Under the pieces are notes generated by a model that did no database searches, had not been told where the DNA came from, and saw only the letters and a program-made list of their open reading frames with translations. From Mycobacterium sp. PS03-16 (GTDB taxonomy: Bacteria > Actinomycetota > Actinomycetes > Mycobacteriales > Mycobacteriaceae): DNA of 64,000 nt. Where the stretch lies: positions 1 to 64,000 of the forward strand of contig NZ_SPQO01000013.1 in assembly GCF_004570325.1 (NCBI RefSeq), given 5' to 3'. The translations under genes and the position numbers were made by a program. Below, piece after piece: positions 34,515 to 44,812 of this stretch (its first letter is position 1; each line of letters opens with the position of its first letter).

Positions 34515-34556
34515 GGGCGGGCCCCGCACGATCTGTGCGGGGCCCGTCCGTCTTTT
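34515..34556 (+). terminator. Strong intrinsic terminator before the thioesterase/urease genes
   Basis: The stem CGGGCCCCGCAC (34518-34529) and GTGCGGGGCCCG (34535-34546) is perfect over 12 bp with a 5-base loop, and is followed by TCCGTCTTTT. This is one of the few canonical stem-plus-T-run terminators in the window. It isolates the iron-box gene from the urease operon. Confidence 0.85.
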
Positions 34557-34640
34557 CAGCGCTGTTTCCTCGCTATCTGTCTGGCGCCTCGCCGAACCCC
34601 GCGCGACCGGACTCGACCGCGCGGTGTAGACACGACTGCT

Positions 34641-35045
34641 GTGAGTGATCAGATGCCCGAGGGGCTCGGCGGCGGCTTCGACAGCGAACTCGGACTGGAG
34701 TACCTCGAGGTCACCCCCGACGGAGCCCGTGCGCAGCTCCACATCCACGACAAGCTGCTGCAGCCGTGGGGCATCGTGCACGGCGGCGTGTACTGCTCGA
34801 TCGTGGAGAGCCTGGCCAGCGTGTCCGGTCACGTCTGGAACACCGCCAACGGCGGCGGCACCGTCGTCGGCGTCAACAACAACACCGACTTCCTGCGGGC
34901 GATCTCCGGCGGCACCGTCACCGCCGTGGCCACGCCGATCCACCGCGGCCGCCGCCAGCAGTTGTGGCTCATCACGATCACCGATGAGAACGACAAGCTC
35001 GTGGCGCGCGGGCAGGTACGGCTGCAGAACATGCCCGCAGCCTGA
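34641..35045 (+). CDS. PaaI-type hotdog thioesterase (Rv1847-like)
   Basis: A 134-residue hotdog-fold protein. [19 protein letters not shown] carries the HGG loop and catalytic-type Glu, and [11 protein letters not shown] and [13 protein letters not shown] follow the family pattern. It should hydrolyse aromatic or acyl-CoA thioesters. The GTG at 34641 is chosen by similarity to Rv1847; no clear ribosome-binding site is seen, so the message may be leaderless. It precedes ureA, as in M. tuberculosis. Confidence 0.85.
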   Translation: MSDQMPEGLGGGFDSELGLEYLEVTPDGARAQLHIHDKLLQPWGIVHGGVYCSIVESLASVSGHVWNTANGGGTVVGVNNNTDFLRAISGGTVTAVATPIHRGRRQQLWLITITDENDKLVARGQVRLQNMPAA

Positions 35046-35091
35046 TCGCCGGCGCTGCCGAGTGCGGCGCTCCGTGGCAGGATCGCCTGCT

Positions 35092-35394
35092 ATGCGTTTG
35101 ACCCCGCATGAGCAGGAGCGGCTGCTGATCTCGTATGCCGCCGAACTGGCCCGGCGTCGGCGAGCCCGCGGACTGCGGCTCAACCATCCCGAAGCCGTTG
35201 CGGTGATCACCGACCATCTGCTCGAAGGGGCCCGCGACGGCCGCACCGTGGCCGAGCTGATGGCCAGCGGCCGCGACGTACTGGGCCGTGACGACGTCAT
35301 GGCGGGAGTGCCCGAGATGCTGCACGACGTCCAGGTGGAAGCCACCTTCCCCGACGGCACCAAACTCGTCACCGTCCACCACCCGATCCCGTGA
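35092..35394 (+). CDS. ureA: Urease gamma subunit
   Basis: A 100-residue protein, the usual length. [69 protein letters not shown] are diagnostic. First gene of the urease operon ureABCFGD; the next gene overlaps by 4 bp. Confidence 0.97.
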   Translation: MRLTPHEQERLLISYAAELARRRRARGLRLNHPEAVAVITDHLLEGARDGRTVAELMASGRDVLGRDDVMAGVPEMLHDVQVEATFPDGTKLVTVHHPIP

Positions 35395-35720
35395 GTGATT
35401 CCGTGATCCCGGGCGAGCTCCTCTACGGCGAGGGCGACATCGAACTCAACGCCGGCGCGCCGCGGCTGGAGATGGCCGTCGTCAACACCGGTGACCGGCC
35501 CGTGCAGGTGGGCAGCCATGTGCACCTGCCCCAGGCCAACGCCGCCCTGGAATTCGACCGCGCCGCCGCGCGCGGACACCGGCTCGACATCCCGGCCGGA
35601 ACCGCCGTGCGCTTCGAACCCGGAGTCACCCAGCACGTCTCGCTGGTGCCCCTGCGTGGCCGTCGGGAAGTGCACGGGTTGTCGCTGAACCCGCCGGGCC
35701 GATTGGGGGACTCCCGATGA
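35391..35720 (+). CDS. ureB: Urease beta subunit
   Basis: A 109-residue protein. [18 protein letters not shown] at the N-terminus, [19 protein letters not shown] and [20 protein letters not shown] are diagnostic. The family usually reads SHx[14 protein letters not shown] is the mycobacterial variant. The GTG start overlaps the ureA stop. It assembles with UreA and UreC into the nickel enzyme. Confidence 0.96.
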   Translation: MSDSVIPGELLYGEGDIELNAGAPRLEMAVVNTGDRPVQVGSHVHLPQANAALEFDRAAARGHRLDIPAGTAVRFEPGVTQHVSLVPLRGRREVHGLSLNPPGRLGDSR

Positions 35721-35745
35721 GCGCATGTGCGCAGAGGAGAAATCG

Positions 35746-37467
35746 ATGAGCGCGCTGTCCCGCGAGCGCTACGCGGCCCTGTTCGGGCCGACCGCCGGTG
35801 ACAGGATCAGGCTCGCCGACACCGATCTGGTCATCGAGATCACCGAGGACCGCAGCGGCGGTCCCGGCCTGGCCGGCGAGGAGGCCGTGTTCGGCGGCGG
35901 CAAAGTGCTGCGCGAGTCGATGGGGCAGGGCCGCGCCACCCGCGCGGACGGCGCCCCCGACACGGTGATCACCGGTGCGGTCATCCTCGACTACTGGGGA
36001 ATCATCAAGGCCGACATCGGCATCCGCGACGGGCGCATCGTCGGCATCGGCAAGGCCGGCAACCCCGACATCATGGACGGCGTGCACCCGGCGCTGGTGG
36101 TGGGGCCGTCGACCGAGATCATCGCCGGAAACGGGCGCATCGTCACGGCCGGCGGCATCGACTGTCACGTCCACCTGATCTGCCCGCAGATCATGGAGGA
36201 AGCGCTCTCCGGAGGGATCACCACGATCATCGCCGGCGGCACCGGTCCGGCCGAGGGCAGCAAGGCCACGACCGTGACGCCCGGCGCGTGGCATCTGGCG
36301 CGCATGCTCGAGGCGCTGGACTCCTGGCCGATGAACGTCGCGCTGCTCGGCAAGGGCAACACGGTCAGCGCCGAGGCGATGTGGGAGCAACTGCGCGCGG
36401 GCGCTTCGGGGTTCAAACTGCACGAGGACTGGGGCTCCACCCCCGCGGCCATCGATGCCTGCCTGACGGTGGCCGACGCGGCGGGTGTGCAGGTGGCGCT
36501 GCACTCCGACACGCTCAACGAGGCCGGGTTCGTGGAGAACACCGTCGGCGCCATCGCCGGCCGGTCGATCCACGCCTACCACACCGAAGGCGCCGGCGGC
36601 GGGCACGCACCGGACATCATCACCGTCGCCGCCGAACCCTACGTGCTGCCCAGCTCCACCAACCCGACGCGTCCGCACACCGTCAACACCCTCGACGAGC
36701 ACCTCGACATGCTGATGGTGTGCCACCACCTCAACCCCAGCATCCCCGAGGATCTCGCCTTCGCCGAGAGCCGCATCCGGCCGTCGACCATCGCCGCCGA
36801 GGACCTGCTGCACGACATCGGGGCGATCTCGATGATCGGCAGCGACTCACAGGCGATGGGCCGCATCGGCGAGGTCGTGCTGCGCACCTGGCAGACCGCG
36901 CACGTGATGAAGCGCCGCCGCGGTGCGCTCGACGGTGACGGTCGCGCCGACAACCACCGGGCCCGCCGCTACGTCGCCAAGTACACGATCTGCCCGGCCG
37001 TCGCCCACGGACTCGATGACGAAGTGGGGTCGGTCGAGGTGGGCAAGCTCGCCGATCTGGTGCTGTGGGAGCCGGCATTCTTCGGTGTGCGCCCGCACGC
37101 GGTGGTCAAGGGCGGCATGATCGCCTGGGCCGCGATGGGCGATGCCAACGCCTCGATCCCCACCCCGCAGCCCGTGCTGCCGCGGCCGATGTTCGGCGCC
37201 GCGCCGACCGCCGCGGCCGCCACCTCACTGCACTTCGTCGCGCCACAGGCCATCGAGGACGGACTGGCCGAACGGCTCGACGTCCGGCGGCGCGTGGCGG
37301 CGGTCAAGGACGTCCGGCGGGTCGGGAAGGCCCAGATGCCGCTCAACGACGCGCTCCCGCGCATCGAGGTGGACCCGGACACGTTCACCGTCCGCATCGA
37401 CGGCGACGTGTGGCAGGAGCAGCCGGCCACCGAACTGCCGATGGCCCAACGCTATTTCCTGTTCTGA
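35746..37467 (+). CDS. ureC: Urease alpha (catalytic) subunit
   Basis: A 573-residue catalytic subunit. The ATG at 35746 is preceded by GAGGAGAAA; an in-frame ATG at 35725 lacks a site. Nickel ligands and active-site residues are visible: HVH in DCHVHLICP, the carbamylated Lys and His in [11 protein letters not shown], His in [10 protein letters not shown], His in [15 protein letters not shown], the flap His in MVCHHLN and Asp in [10 protein letters not shown]. It hydrolyses urea to ammonia and carbonate in the cytoplasm. Confidence 0.97.
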   Translation: MSALSRERYAALFGPTAGDRIRLADTDLVIEITEDRSGGPGLAGEEAVFGGGKVLRESMGQGRATRADGAPDTVITGAVILDYWGIIKADIGIRDGRIVGIGKAGNPDIMDGVHPALVVGPSTEIIAGNGRIVTAGGIDCHVHLICPQIMEEALSGGITTIIAGGTGPAEGSKATTVTPGAWHLARMLEALDSWPMNVALLGKGNTVSAEAMWEQLRAGASGFKLHEDWGSTPAAIDACLTVADAAGVQVALHSDTLNEAGFVENTVGAIAGRSIHAYHTEGAGGGHAPDIITVAAEPYVLPSSTNPTRPHTVNTLDEHLDMLMVCHHLNPSIPEDLAFAESRIRPSTIAAEDLLHDIGAISMIGSDSQAMGRIGEVVLRTWQTAHVMKRRRGALDGDGRADNHRARRYVAKYTICPAVAHGLDDEVGSVEVGKLADLVLWEPAFFGVRPHAVVKGGMIAWAAMGDANASIPTPQPVLPRPMFGAAPTAAAATSLHFVAPQAIEDGLAERLDVRRRVAAVKDVRRVGKAQMPLNDALPRIEVDPDTFTVRIDGDVWQEQPATELPMAQRYFLF

Positions 37468-37468
37468 G

Positions 37469-38104
37469 ATGACCAACCTGACCACCCTGCTCGCGCTGGC
37501 CGACTCGCGGTTGCCCACCGGCGGGCACGTGCATTCCGGCGGGGTCGAGGAGGCCGTCACCGAGGGCCTCGTCGGCGACGTCCGCACCCTGCGCGCCTAC
37601 CTGGTGCGGCGGGTGCGCACCCACGGTCTGGTCGCGGCGTCGATCGCCGCGGCGGTGCACGGCGGTGCGCTGACCGTCGATGGCGCCGACCGCGAAACCG
37701 ACGCGCGCACGCCGGCTCCCGCCGCCCGCGCCGCTTCTCGCGCCCAGGGCAGGGGGCTGGCCCGGCTGGCCCGCCGGGTCTGGCCCGGTCACGACTGGGG
37801 CGCGCTGGGGCGTACCCCGCACCTACCCGTCGTCGCCGGGGTGGTCGGCGAGGTCAGCGGCCTGACCGCCGAGCAGACCGCGACCTCGCTGGTGTACACC
37901 ACGATGACCGGTACGGCCACCGCCGCGCAGCGACTGCTCGCGCTGGACCCCGGTGACGTGGCGGCGCTGACCTTCGAGCTGTCCGCGCTGTGCGACGACG
38001 TCGCGCGCGCCGCCGCCAAGGAACTCGCCGACCTGTCCGACCCGCTGCTCGACGTGCTGGCCGAGCGGCACCGCGCCCGCGAGCGCCCGCTGTTCGCGTC
38101 CTGA
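37469..38104 (+). CDS. ureF: Urease accessory protein UreF
   Basis: A 211-residue protein, the same length as in M. tuberculosis. [24 protein letters not shown] is the UreF start; [21 protein letters not shown] lies in the helical core. The ATG is 1 bp after the ureC stop. It forms the UreDFG complex that loads nickel. The long frame upstream of 37469 is a shadow of ureC. Confidence 0.93.
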   Translation: MTNLTTLLALADSRLPTGGHVHSGGVEEAVTEGLVGDVRTLRAYLVRRVRTHGLVAASIAAAVHGGALTVDGADRETDARTPAPAARAASRAQGRGLARLARRVWPGHDWGALGRTPHLPVVAGVVGEVSGLTAEQTATSLVYTTMTGTATAAQRLLALDPGDVAALTFELSALCDDVARAAAKELADLSDPLLDVLAERHRARERPLFAS

Positions 38105-38115
38105 AAGGAGCCGCC

Positions 38116-38796
38116 ATGCCCCCGCATTTCCTCGACGGTCAACCCCACGACCACGCCGACCGCCCGAAACGGGTCCGGACACCGGACGAACCGCTGCGCA
38201 TCGGGGTCGGCGGACCAGTCGGGTCGGGGAAGACCGCGCTGGTGGCCGCGCTGTGCCGGCAGTTGCGTGACGAGCTGTCGCTGGCCGTGCTGACCAACGA
38301 CATCTACACCACCGAGGACGCGGACTTCCTGCGCCGCCACGCGGTGCTGCCCGATGACCGGATCGCCGCGGTGCAGACCGGCGGGTGCCCGCACACCGCG
38401 ATCCGCGACGACATCACCGCCAACCTCGACGCGATCGACGACCTGATCGCCGGGCACGACCACCTGGACCTGATCCTGGTCGAGTCCGGCGGCGACAACC
38501 TCACCGCCACGTTCTCCTCGGGCCTGATCGATGTGCAGATCTTCGTCATCGACGTGGCCGGCGGCGATAAGGTGCCCCGTAAGGGCGGTCCCGGTGTCAC
38601 GTTCTCCGATCTGCTGGTGATCAACAAGACCGACCTGGCCCCGATGGTGGGCGCGGATCTCGACGTGATGCGCCGCGACGCCGCGCAGGTGCGCGGCGAG
38701 CGGCCGTTCGTGCTGATCTCGCTGACCGAGGACCCGGCCGCCGGACCGGTCCTGGCCTGGGTGCGCGAACAGTTGCGTGTGCCGGTGCAGGGCTAG
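38116..38796 (+). CDS. ureG: Urease accessory GTPase UreG
   Basis: A 226-residue SIMIBI GTPase. P-loop [14 protein letters not shown] near residue 30, [13 protein letters not shown], the metal-binding CPH motif in [20 protein letters not shown] and the base-recognition NKTDLAP are all present. A His/Asp-containing N-terminal extension ([14 protein letters not shown]) may bind nickel. GAAAGGAG precedes the ATG. Confidence 0.96.
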   Translation: MPPHFLDGQPHDHADRPKRVRTPDEPLRIGVGGPVGSGKTALVAALCRQLRDELSLAVLTNDIYTTEDADFLRRHAVLPDDRIAAVQTGGCPHTAIRDDITANLDAIDDLIAGHDHLDLILVESGGDNLTATFSSGLIDVQIFVIDVAGGDKVPRKGGPGVTFSDLLVINKTDLAPMVGADLDVMRRDAAQVRGERPFVLISLTEDPAAGPVLAWVREQLRVPVQG

Positions 38797-39440
38797 TGCG
38801 GTCCGACGTCCTCATCGTCGCCTACGCCGACCGGCCACCGCGCCTCGAGCACACCGGCGGTATCGCCGTGCGCCGCACCGCATCCGACACCGTCCATCTC
38901 GTGTCGGCCGCGGCCACCCCGCTGGGCGGTGACCTCATCACGGTGCGGGTCGTCGTCGAGGCCGGGGCGCGGCTGACGGTGCGCACCGCGGCCGCGACGC
39001 TGGCCCTGCCCGGGGCGTCGACGCCCGAGTCGGCGAGCCGGTGGGACGTCGAATGCGCCGGCGAGCTGGACCTCGACCCGCAGCCCACCGTGGTCGCGGG
39101 CGGTTCTGCACATGTGACCACCACGCGGCTGCGCCTGGCGGACGCCGGCCGCATCCGGCTGCGCGAACGCGTGCAGATCGGCCGCGTCGGTGAGCACGAC
39201 GGGTTCTGGTCGGGGGCGCTGCACGCCGACGTCGACGGGATACCGCTGCTGCGGCACCGGATCGAAGTGGGCGCCGCGGCGGTCGGCGACGACGAACTGC
39301 ATCGCCCGCGCGCGTGCGTCAGCGAATTGCGTTATCCCGCAGACCATTCGGGATCGGCGCCGGCGGCCGCGGGCACCGTGCTGGCGCTCGCGGCCGGCGG
39401 CACGCTGGCCACCTGGCAGGGCGACCGGCTGACTAGCTAG
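38796..39440 (+). CDS. ureD: Urease accessory protein UreD
   Basis: A 214-residue protein, close to the 208 of M. tuberculosis UreD. VHLVSAAATPLGGDLITVRVVVEAGARLTVRT is the family core, and RLRLADAGRIRLRERVQIGR follows. GTG start overlaps the ureG stop by one base. It is the last gene of the operon and overlaps the end of the convergent ndh gene by 8 bp. Confidence 0.92.
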   Translation: MRSDVLIVAYADRPPRLEHTGGIAVRRTASDTVHLVSAAATPLGGDLITVRVVVEAGARLTVRTAAATLALPGASTPESASRWDVECAGELDLDPQPTVVAGGSAHVTTTRLRLADAGRIRLRERVQIGRVGEHDGFWSGALHADVDGIPLLRHRIEVGAAAVGDDELHRPRACVSELRYPADHSGSAPAAAGTVLALAAGGTLATWQGDRLTS

Positions 39441-40821
39441 CCGCCTGCTCCCGCTCGCGTTCGGTCTCGGTGACCGCGGCCGCGATCTCCTCGAGTTCCT
39501 CTATTCGCGTTCGGGCGTACGCCTGCTGTTCGGTGATCGTGAGTTGTCCGCGCTTGGTCGACAGGAAGGTCACCGTCCACGAGATCAGCGTGACGAGCTT
39601 GGTCTTGAAGCCGACCAGGTACACCAGGTGCAGGGCCAGCCACGCCAGCCAGGCGATGAACCCGCCGAACTCCAGCGGGCCGACCTTGGCGACGGCGGAG
39701 AACCGCGACACGGTGGCCATCGACCCCTTGTCGAAGTACTCGAACGGCTGCCGGAAGTCGGGGTTGGCGCCCTTGATCTCGTTCTTGATCAGCTTCGCGG
39801 CGTAGCGGGCACCCTGGATCGCGCCCTGCGCCATCCCGGGCACGCCCTCGACGGCGGCCATGTCGCCGACCACGAACACGTTCGGGTGGCCGGGGATGGA
39901 CAGGTCGGGCAGGACCTTGACGCGTCCGGCGCGGTCGACCTCGACCTCGCACTGCGCGGCCAGGTCGCGGCCCAGCGGGCTGGCCGACACACCGGCCGAC
40001 CACACCTTGCACGCCGACTCGATGCGCCGGTGGGTGCCGTCGGGGTCCTTGACCGTGATGCCGTTGCGGTCGACGTCGGTGACCATGGCGTTGAGCTGGA
40101 TCTCGACGCCCATCTTCTCCAGCCGGGCGGCGGCCTTCTTGCCGAGCTTCTCGCCCATCGGCGGCAGCACCGCGGGTGCGGCGTCGAGCAGGATCACCCG
40201 CGCGCTGGTCGAGTCGATGTGGCGGAACGTGCCCTTGAGCGTGTAATCGGCGAGCTCAGCGATCTGCCCGGCCATCTCCACACCGGTGGGGCCTGCGCCG
40301 ACCACGACGAAGGTGAGCAGCTTCTCGCGACGCTTCGGATCGCTGGACCGCTCGGCCTGCTCGAACGCGCCGAGGATGCGGCCGCGCAGTTCCAGCGCGT
40401 CGTCGATCGACTTCATACCGGGCGCCCACTCCGCGAAGTGGTCGTTGCCGAAGTACGACTGACCGGCGCCGGCCGCGACGATCAGGCTGTCGTAGGGCGT
40501 GGCGTAGTCGTGGCCGAGCAGCTCGGAATGCACCAGCCGGTTCTCGAGGTCGATGTGCGTGACGTCGCCGAGCAGCACCTGCACGTTCTGCTGCTTGCGC
40601 AGCACCACGCGGGTGGCCGGCGCGATCTCGCCCTCCGAGATGATGCCGGTCGCCACCTGGTAGAGCAACGGCTGGAACAGATGGTGGGTGGTGCGCGCGA
40701 TCAGCTTGATGTCGACATCAGCGCGCTTGAGGGTCTTGGCGGCGCTGAGGCCGCCGAACCCTGATCCGATGATGACGACTTTGTGCCGATCCGTTGGAGT
40801 GGCTCCGGGATGGCTCATCAA
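39433..40821 (-). CDS. ndh: Type II NADH:quinone dehydrogenase
   Basis: A 462-residue non-proton-pumping NDH-2, matching Rv1854c (463). FAD-binding VVIIGSGFGGLSAAKTL is near residue 15, NADH-binding FVVVGAGPTGVEMAGQI near residue 172, and the second FAD contact NVFVVGDMAAVEGVPGMAQ near 310. A hydrophobic stretch LEFGGFIAWLAWLALHLVYLV near 385 is the membrane-association helix. It feeds electrons from NADH to menaquinone. Confidence 0.96.
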   Translation of the reverse strand: MMSHPGATPTDRHKVVIIGSGFGGLSAAKTLKRADVDIKLIARTTHHLFQPLLYQVATGIISEGEIAPATRVVLRKQQNVQVLLGDVTHIDLENRLVHSELLGHDYATPYDSLIVAAGAGQSYFGNDHFAEWAPGMKSIDDALELRGRILGAFEQAERSSDPKRREKLLTFVVVGAGPTGVEMAGQIAELADYTLKGTFRHIDSTSARVILLDAAPAVLPPMGEKLGKKAAARLEKMGVEIQLNAMVTDVDRNGITVKDPDGTHRRIESACKVWSAGVSASPLGRDLAAQCEVEVDRAGRVKVLPDLSIPGHPNVFVVGDMAAVEGVPGMAQGAIQGARYAAKLIKNEIKGANPDFRQPFEYFDKGSMATVSRFSAVAKVGPLEFGGFIAWLAWLALHLVYLVGFKTKLVTLISWTVTFLSTKRGQLTITEQQAYARTRIEELEEIAAAVTETEREREQAAS

Positions 40822-40927
40822 TGCTCCTCGACGGGCGTGACATGCGGTTCTCGCCCTCTACGGTAGTCGGCTGGGCCCGACGTTGGGCACACGGTCGGTT
40901 GTGGCTTATGCCACGCGGCAGGCGGGT

Positions 40928-41857
40928 TCAAACACCGAGCACCGGCTTGAGCAACGCCGCGACGTCGGTGATGCCGCCGGGGGTGTAGCCGTTGAGGTTG
41001 GTGACCGGCGACAGGATCACGCCGTCCACCCCGGCGTCGAGCACCTTGGTCTTGATCTGGTCGACGATCTGCTCGGCGCTGCCGTACACCACCTGCTGCT
41101 TGAAGTCGTCGGGGACGAGGTCGGCGGTGACGTTCTCGTCGATGATCGCCATCACCAGCATGCTGGTCTCCAGCGTGGCCGGATCACGCCCGATCTCCTC
41201 GCAGCGTTCCCGGATCACCGACAGTTTTCGCGGCAGCTCGTCGAAGCCGGCGATGATGTTGAGGTGGTCGAAGTGTTTGGCCGCCAGCGGGATCGTCTTC
41301 TTCTCACCGCTGCCGCCGATCATCAGCGGGATGTGGTCGCGGAACCGCGGCTCGGCCATCGCCTCCTGGACCCGGTAATACGTGCCCTCGAACGTCGGCC
41401 GCTCACCGGCGAGCATCGGCAGGATGATCTGCAGCGCCTCACCGAGCTTGTTGAAGCGGTCGGTGAACGTCCCGAATTCGTAGCCCAGCGAATCGTGCTC
41501 CAACTCGAACCAGCCGGTGCCGATGCCGAGGATCGCGCGCCCGGCGCTGATCACGTCGAGCGTGGTGATCGCCTTGGCCAGCAGCGTCGGGTTGCGGTAG
41601 GTGTTGCCGGTGACCAGCGTGCCGAGCTGTACGCGCTCGGTCGCGGTGGCCAGGGCGCCGAGGGCGGTGTAGGCCTCGAGCATCGGCTGATCGGGGGTGC
41701 CAAGACCGGGCAGCTGATAGAAGTGGTCCATCACGAAGACCGAGTCGAAACCGGCCGCCTCGGCCTCCCGGGCCTGAGCGATCACAGTGGGGAACAGTTC
41801 GGCGACCCCGGTGCCGTAACTGAAGTTCGGGATCTGCAGTCCGAGTCGAATGCTCAC
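40928..41857 (-). CDS. Luciferase-like (LLM) F420-type oxidoreductase (Rv1855c-like)
   Basis: A 309-residue LLM-class protein. RLGLQIPNFSYG, EAAGFDSVFVMDHFYQLPG, VQLGTLVTGNTYRNPTLLAK and ILGIGTGWFELEHDSLGYEF are the family signatures; mycobacterial members of this group generally use F420. Substrate unknown. It is followed by ndh downstream and preceded 21 bp upstream by a degenerate SDR gene, probably in one transcript. Confidence 0.88.
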   Translation of the reverse strand: MSIRLGLQIPNFSYGTGVAELFPTVIAQAREAEAAGFDSVFVMDHFYQLPGLGTPDQPMLEAYTALGALATATERVQLGTLVTGNTYRNPTLLAKAITTLDVISAGRAILGIGTGWFELEHDSLGYEFGTFTDRFNKLGEALQIILPMLAGERPTFEGTYYRVQEAMAEPRFRDHIPLMIGGSGEKKTIPLAAKHFDHLNIIAGFDELPRKLSVIRERCEEIGRDPATLETSMLVMAIIDENVTADLVPDDFKQQVVYGSAEQIVDQIKTKVLDAGVDGVILSPVTNLNGYTPGGITDVAALLKPVLGV

Positions 41858-41878
41858 ATCTGCAAACCCTATCGGGAG

Positions 41879-42550
41879 CTACCGGACGGCGCTCAGCGCG
41901 CCACGGCTCACGTGCAGCGTCTGCCCGGTGATGTGGCGGGCCGCCGGCGTGGACAGGAACAGCGCGAGGCGGGCGAACTCGTCGGCCACCGCGGGCGGGG
42001 CGCCGGTGAGCCCGTCGTAGCCGGCCTGGGCGCTCTTACCGGTGGCGACCACGTTGACGGTGATGCCGCGGGTGCCGAAGTACGCGGCCTGGCCCGCGGT
42101 CCAATCGGCCAGCGCGGCCTTGACCGCCGCGTCGGCCGAGCCGTCCCGCGCGGGTTCCGGCACGACGTTGACGATCGATCCACCCGACCGCAGGTGGTCG
42201 CCCACGATCTGCACGGTCAGCACGGCCGACAGCACGGTGTCCTCGAGGGCGCGCCGCCACGCGGTGGCGTGGTCGGCGAGCCCGTACGTGCGGGGGTCGC
42301 CCGCCGGATGCTGCGGGGCCGGCACGTTGACGAGCGTGTCGAGGTGGTGCGGGAGCTGTCCGCGGACCGCCTCGAGCGCCGCCGGGTCGGTGTTGTCCAC
42401 GACGATCGCGTCGACATCGAGCTCCTTGGCGGCGATCTCGAGGTCTTCGCGTCGCGCCCCGGTGATCACCACCCGGTGGCCGTCGTCGCGGAAGCCGGCC
42501 GCGATCACGCGGCCCAGATCCGTATCGCCCCCGGTGACCAGCACGTCCAT
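41879..42550 (-). CDS. SDR-like protein with degenerate catalytic motif (Rv1856c-like)
   Basis: A 223-residue Rossmann protein starting MDVLVTGGDTDLGRVIAAGF. A strand region GSIVNVVPEP stands where the catalytic Ser normally is, and the segment that should carry YxxxK reads AAVKAALADWTAGQAAYFG, without the pair in register. It keeps the C-terminal TPAARHITGQTLHVSRG. It may bind a dinucleotide without classical SDR catalysis. The ATG is chosen over longer frames because it starts at the nucleotide-binding strand. Confidence 0.78.
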   Translation of the reverse strand: MDVLVTGGDTDLGRVIAAGFRDDGHRVVITGARREDLEIAAKELDVDAIVVDNTDPAALEAVRGQLPHHLDTLVNVPAPQHPAGDPRTYGLADHATAWRRALEDTVLSAVLTVQIVGDHLRSGGSIVNVVPEPARDGSADAAVKAALADWTAGQAAYFGTRGITVNVVATGKSAQAGYDGLTGAPPAVADEFARLALFLSTPAARHITGQTLHVSRGALSAVR

Positions 42551-42692
42551 CCGCCGAACCTCCTCGTATGGCGTGATCCCCGCGCGCGTGGCGGGCATCG
42601 ACGGTCGATGTTACTGGACGGTAGCTAGCCCGTGAAATCCGACGCGCGAACGGTGACCGATCCACATCCGGGTCGTGACCTAGGTTTGGCGC

Positions 42693-43511
42693 ATGGGTTC
42701 GCGCACCGGGACGCGGCCGGGACTGCGCCCGGCGCTGCCGGGATGGATCTATCTGCCCGCCGCCGCGGGTGCGTTGTTCGTCGCGCTCCCGCTGGTGGCG
42801 GTGGCCGCCAAGGTCGACTGGCCGCGCTTCGGGGCGCTGATCACCAGCGACGCGTCGGTGGCCGCGCTGGTCCTGAGCCTCAAGACCGCGGCGGCGAGCA
42901 CGGTGCTGTGCGTGCTGCTCGGGGTGCCGATGGCGATGGTGCTGGCTCGCAGCACGTCGCGCGCCGTGCGGGCGGTGCGCCCGCTGATCCTGCTGCCGCT
43001 GGTGCTGCCTCCGGTGGTCGGCGGTATTGCGCTGCTCTACGCCTTCGGCCGGCTCGGGCTGATCGGGCGCTACCTCGAGGCCGCGGGGGTGCAGATCGCG
43101 TTCACCACGGCCGCGGTGGTGCTGGCGCAGACGTTCGTGTCGTTGCCGTTCCTGGTGATCGCACTCGAGGGGGCTGCGCGCACGGCGGGGTCGGACCACG
43201 AGGTCGTGGCCGCGACGCTGGGCGCCGGCCCCTCGACGGTGTGGTGGCGGGTGTCGCTCCCGCTGCTGGCGCCCGGCCTGGTGTCGGGGTCGGTGCTGGC
43301 GTTCGCCCGGTCGCTCGGGGAGTTCGGCGCGACGCTGACGTTCGCCGGGTCCCGGGAGGGCGTGACCCGCACGTTGCCGCTGGAGATCTACCTGCAGCGC
43401 GAGAGCGACCCGGATGCGGCGGTGGCGCTGTCGCTGCTGCTGGTGGTGATCGCGGCCGTGGTGGTGATCGGGCTCGGCAGCCGGCGGCTGCGGACCCAGG
43501 GGTGGACATGA
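42693..43511 (+). CDS. modB: Molybdate ABC transporter permease
   Basis: A 272-residue permease with about six membrane segments and the EAA loop [30 protein letters not shown] region near residue 170-200. [19 protein letters not shown] is the classic ModB signature. It overlaps modC by 4 bp. Only ~140 bp separate it from the divergent SDR gene, so the binding-protein gene modA, which precedes modB in M. tuberculosis, is missing here. Confidence 0.9.
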   Translation: MGSRTGTRPGLRPALPGWIYLPAAAGALFVALPLVAVAAKVDWPRFGALITSDASVAALVLSLKTAAASTVLCVLLGVPMAMVLARSTSRAVRAVRPLILLPLVLPPVVGGIALLYAFGRLGLIGRYLEAAGVQIAFTTAAVVLAQTFVSLPFLVIALEGAARTAGSDHEVVAATLGAGPSTVWWRVSLPLLAPGLVSGSVLAFARSLGEFGATLTFAGSREGVTRTLPLEIYLQRESDPDAAVALSLLLVVIAAVVVIGLGSRRLRTQGWT

Positions 43512-44614
43512 GCGGGTTGAGCGTCCGCGCGCGGATCGCCCACCGCGACGTCGACGTCGCGTTCGACGTCGGGCCGGGGGAGGTGCTGGCGGTGCTCGGG
43601 CCCAACGGCGCAGGCAAGTCGACGGCACTGCACGTGGTGGCCGGCGTGGTCCGGCCCGACGACGGTGTCGTGCGGGTCGGGCAGCGGGTGCTCACCGACA
43701 CCGCCGCGGGCGTGCAGGTGCCGACCCACCGCCGCCGCGTCGGGCTGCTGATGCAGGACGCGCTGCTGTTCCCGCATCTTCGGGTCCGCGCGAACGTGGC
43801 GTTCGGTCCGCGCAGCCGCGGGCGGCGGTCCGACGCCGGCGCGGTGGCCGGCCGCTGGCTGGCCGAGGTCGACGCCGAGGACCTCGCCGACCGGATGCCG
43901 CGCGAACTGTCCGGTGGTCAGGCGCAGCGGGTGGCGTTGGCCCGTGCGCTGGCGGCCGAACCCGACGTCCTGCTGCTCGACGAACCGCTCGCCGGCCTCG
44001 ATGTGGCGGTGGCCGGCGCGATGCGGCGGCTGTTGCGCCGGGTCCTGACCCGCGACGGCCGGTCGGCCGTGCTGGTCACCCATGACCTCGTGGACGTAGC
44101 GACGCTGGCCGACCATGCGGTGGTGATCGACGGCGGCCGCATCGCCGAGGCGGGTACGGCGACCGCGCTGCTCGCGACCCCGCGCAGCCGGTTCGGCGCC
44201 CACTTCGCCGGCGTGAACCTGATCGCCGGGGTGGCGGAGGCGGGCGGCGTCCTGCGGACGGCCGGCCTGGTATGGCACGGCGTCCCGGCGGCCGAGGGAC
44301 TGGTGGCCGGTGAAGCGGTGGTCGGGCTCTTTCGGCCTGCGGCCGTCGCGGTGTATCGGGACCGGCCGCACGGCAGTCCGCGCAACACCGTCGCGGTCAC
44401 CGTCACCGAGGTCGACAGCAGCGGTCCGGCCGTGCGGGTGCGCGGCGTCACCGAATCGAGCGGCGGGGGGCCCGGCGGCGAGGATGCCGGGAGCGGGTAC
44501 GGTCTGGCCGCGGACATCACGGTCGAGTCGGCCGCCCGCCTGCGGTTGACTCCCGGCGACCGGGTGTTCATGACGGTCAAGGCGCAGGAGGTGGCGCTGC
44601 ATCCGGCGCCGTAA
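43508..44614 (+). CDS. modC: Molybdate ABC transporter ATP-binding protein
   Basis: A 368-residue ATPase, matching the 369 of M. tuberculosis ModC. Walker [10 protein letters not shown] near residue 33, signature [15 protein letters not shown], Walker [14 protein letters not shown]-loop [13 protein letters not shown]. The C-terminal ~130 residues are the MOP/TOBE oxyanion-sensing domain. Works with ModB; the cognate periplasmic protein must be encoded elsewhere. Confidence 0.93.
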   Translation: MSGLSVRARIAHRDVDVAFDVGPGEVLAVLGPNGAGKSTALHVVAGVVRPDDGVVRVGQRVLTDTAAGVQVPTHRRRVGLLMQDALLFPHLRVRANVAFGPRSRGRRSDAGAVAGRWLAEVDAEDLADRMPRELSGGQAQRVALARALAAEPDVLLLDEPLAGLDVAVAGAMRRLLRRVLTRDGRSAVLVTHDLVDVATLADHAVVIDGGRIAEAGTATALLATPRSRFGAHFAGVNLIAGVAEAGGVLRTAGLVWHGVPAAEGLVAGEAVVGLFRPAAVAVYRDRPHGSPRNTVAVTVTEVDSSGPAVRVRGVTESSGGGPGGEDAGSGYGLAADITVESAARLRLTPGDRVFMTVKAQEVALHPAP

Positions 44615-44812
44615 CGGCGTGTGTGGGGACGGCGATCTACCGGTCGGATGAGATGTTGACGGCCCCGGCGCGGCGGCCGCGCCGCGGGCTGCGTCAGCAA
44701 CGGTTCGAAAACTCATGATCAGCGGTTTCGTAAGATCAGCAACCGTAATTCTGGCCACATTCACAGCAATTCACACTTGCGTCACGGGCGTAACACGGTA
44801 GTTTCTTCACTC

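Noticed and set aside
44781..44796. GTCACGGGCGTAACAC before apa as an MtrA or GlnR site
   Set aside because: GTNAC repeats occur by chance in such DNA, and I could not score it against a weight matrix; mentioned only within the apa entry.
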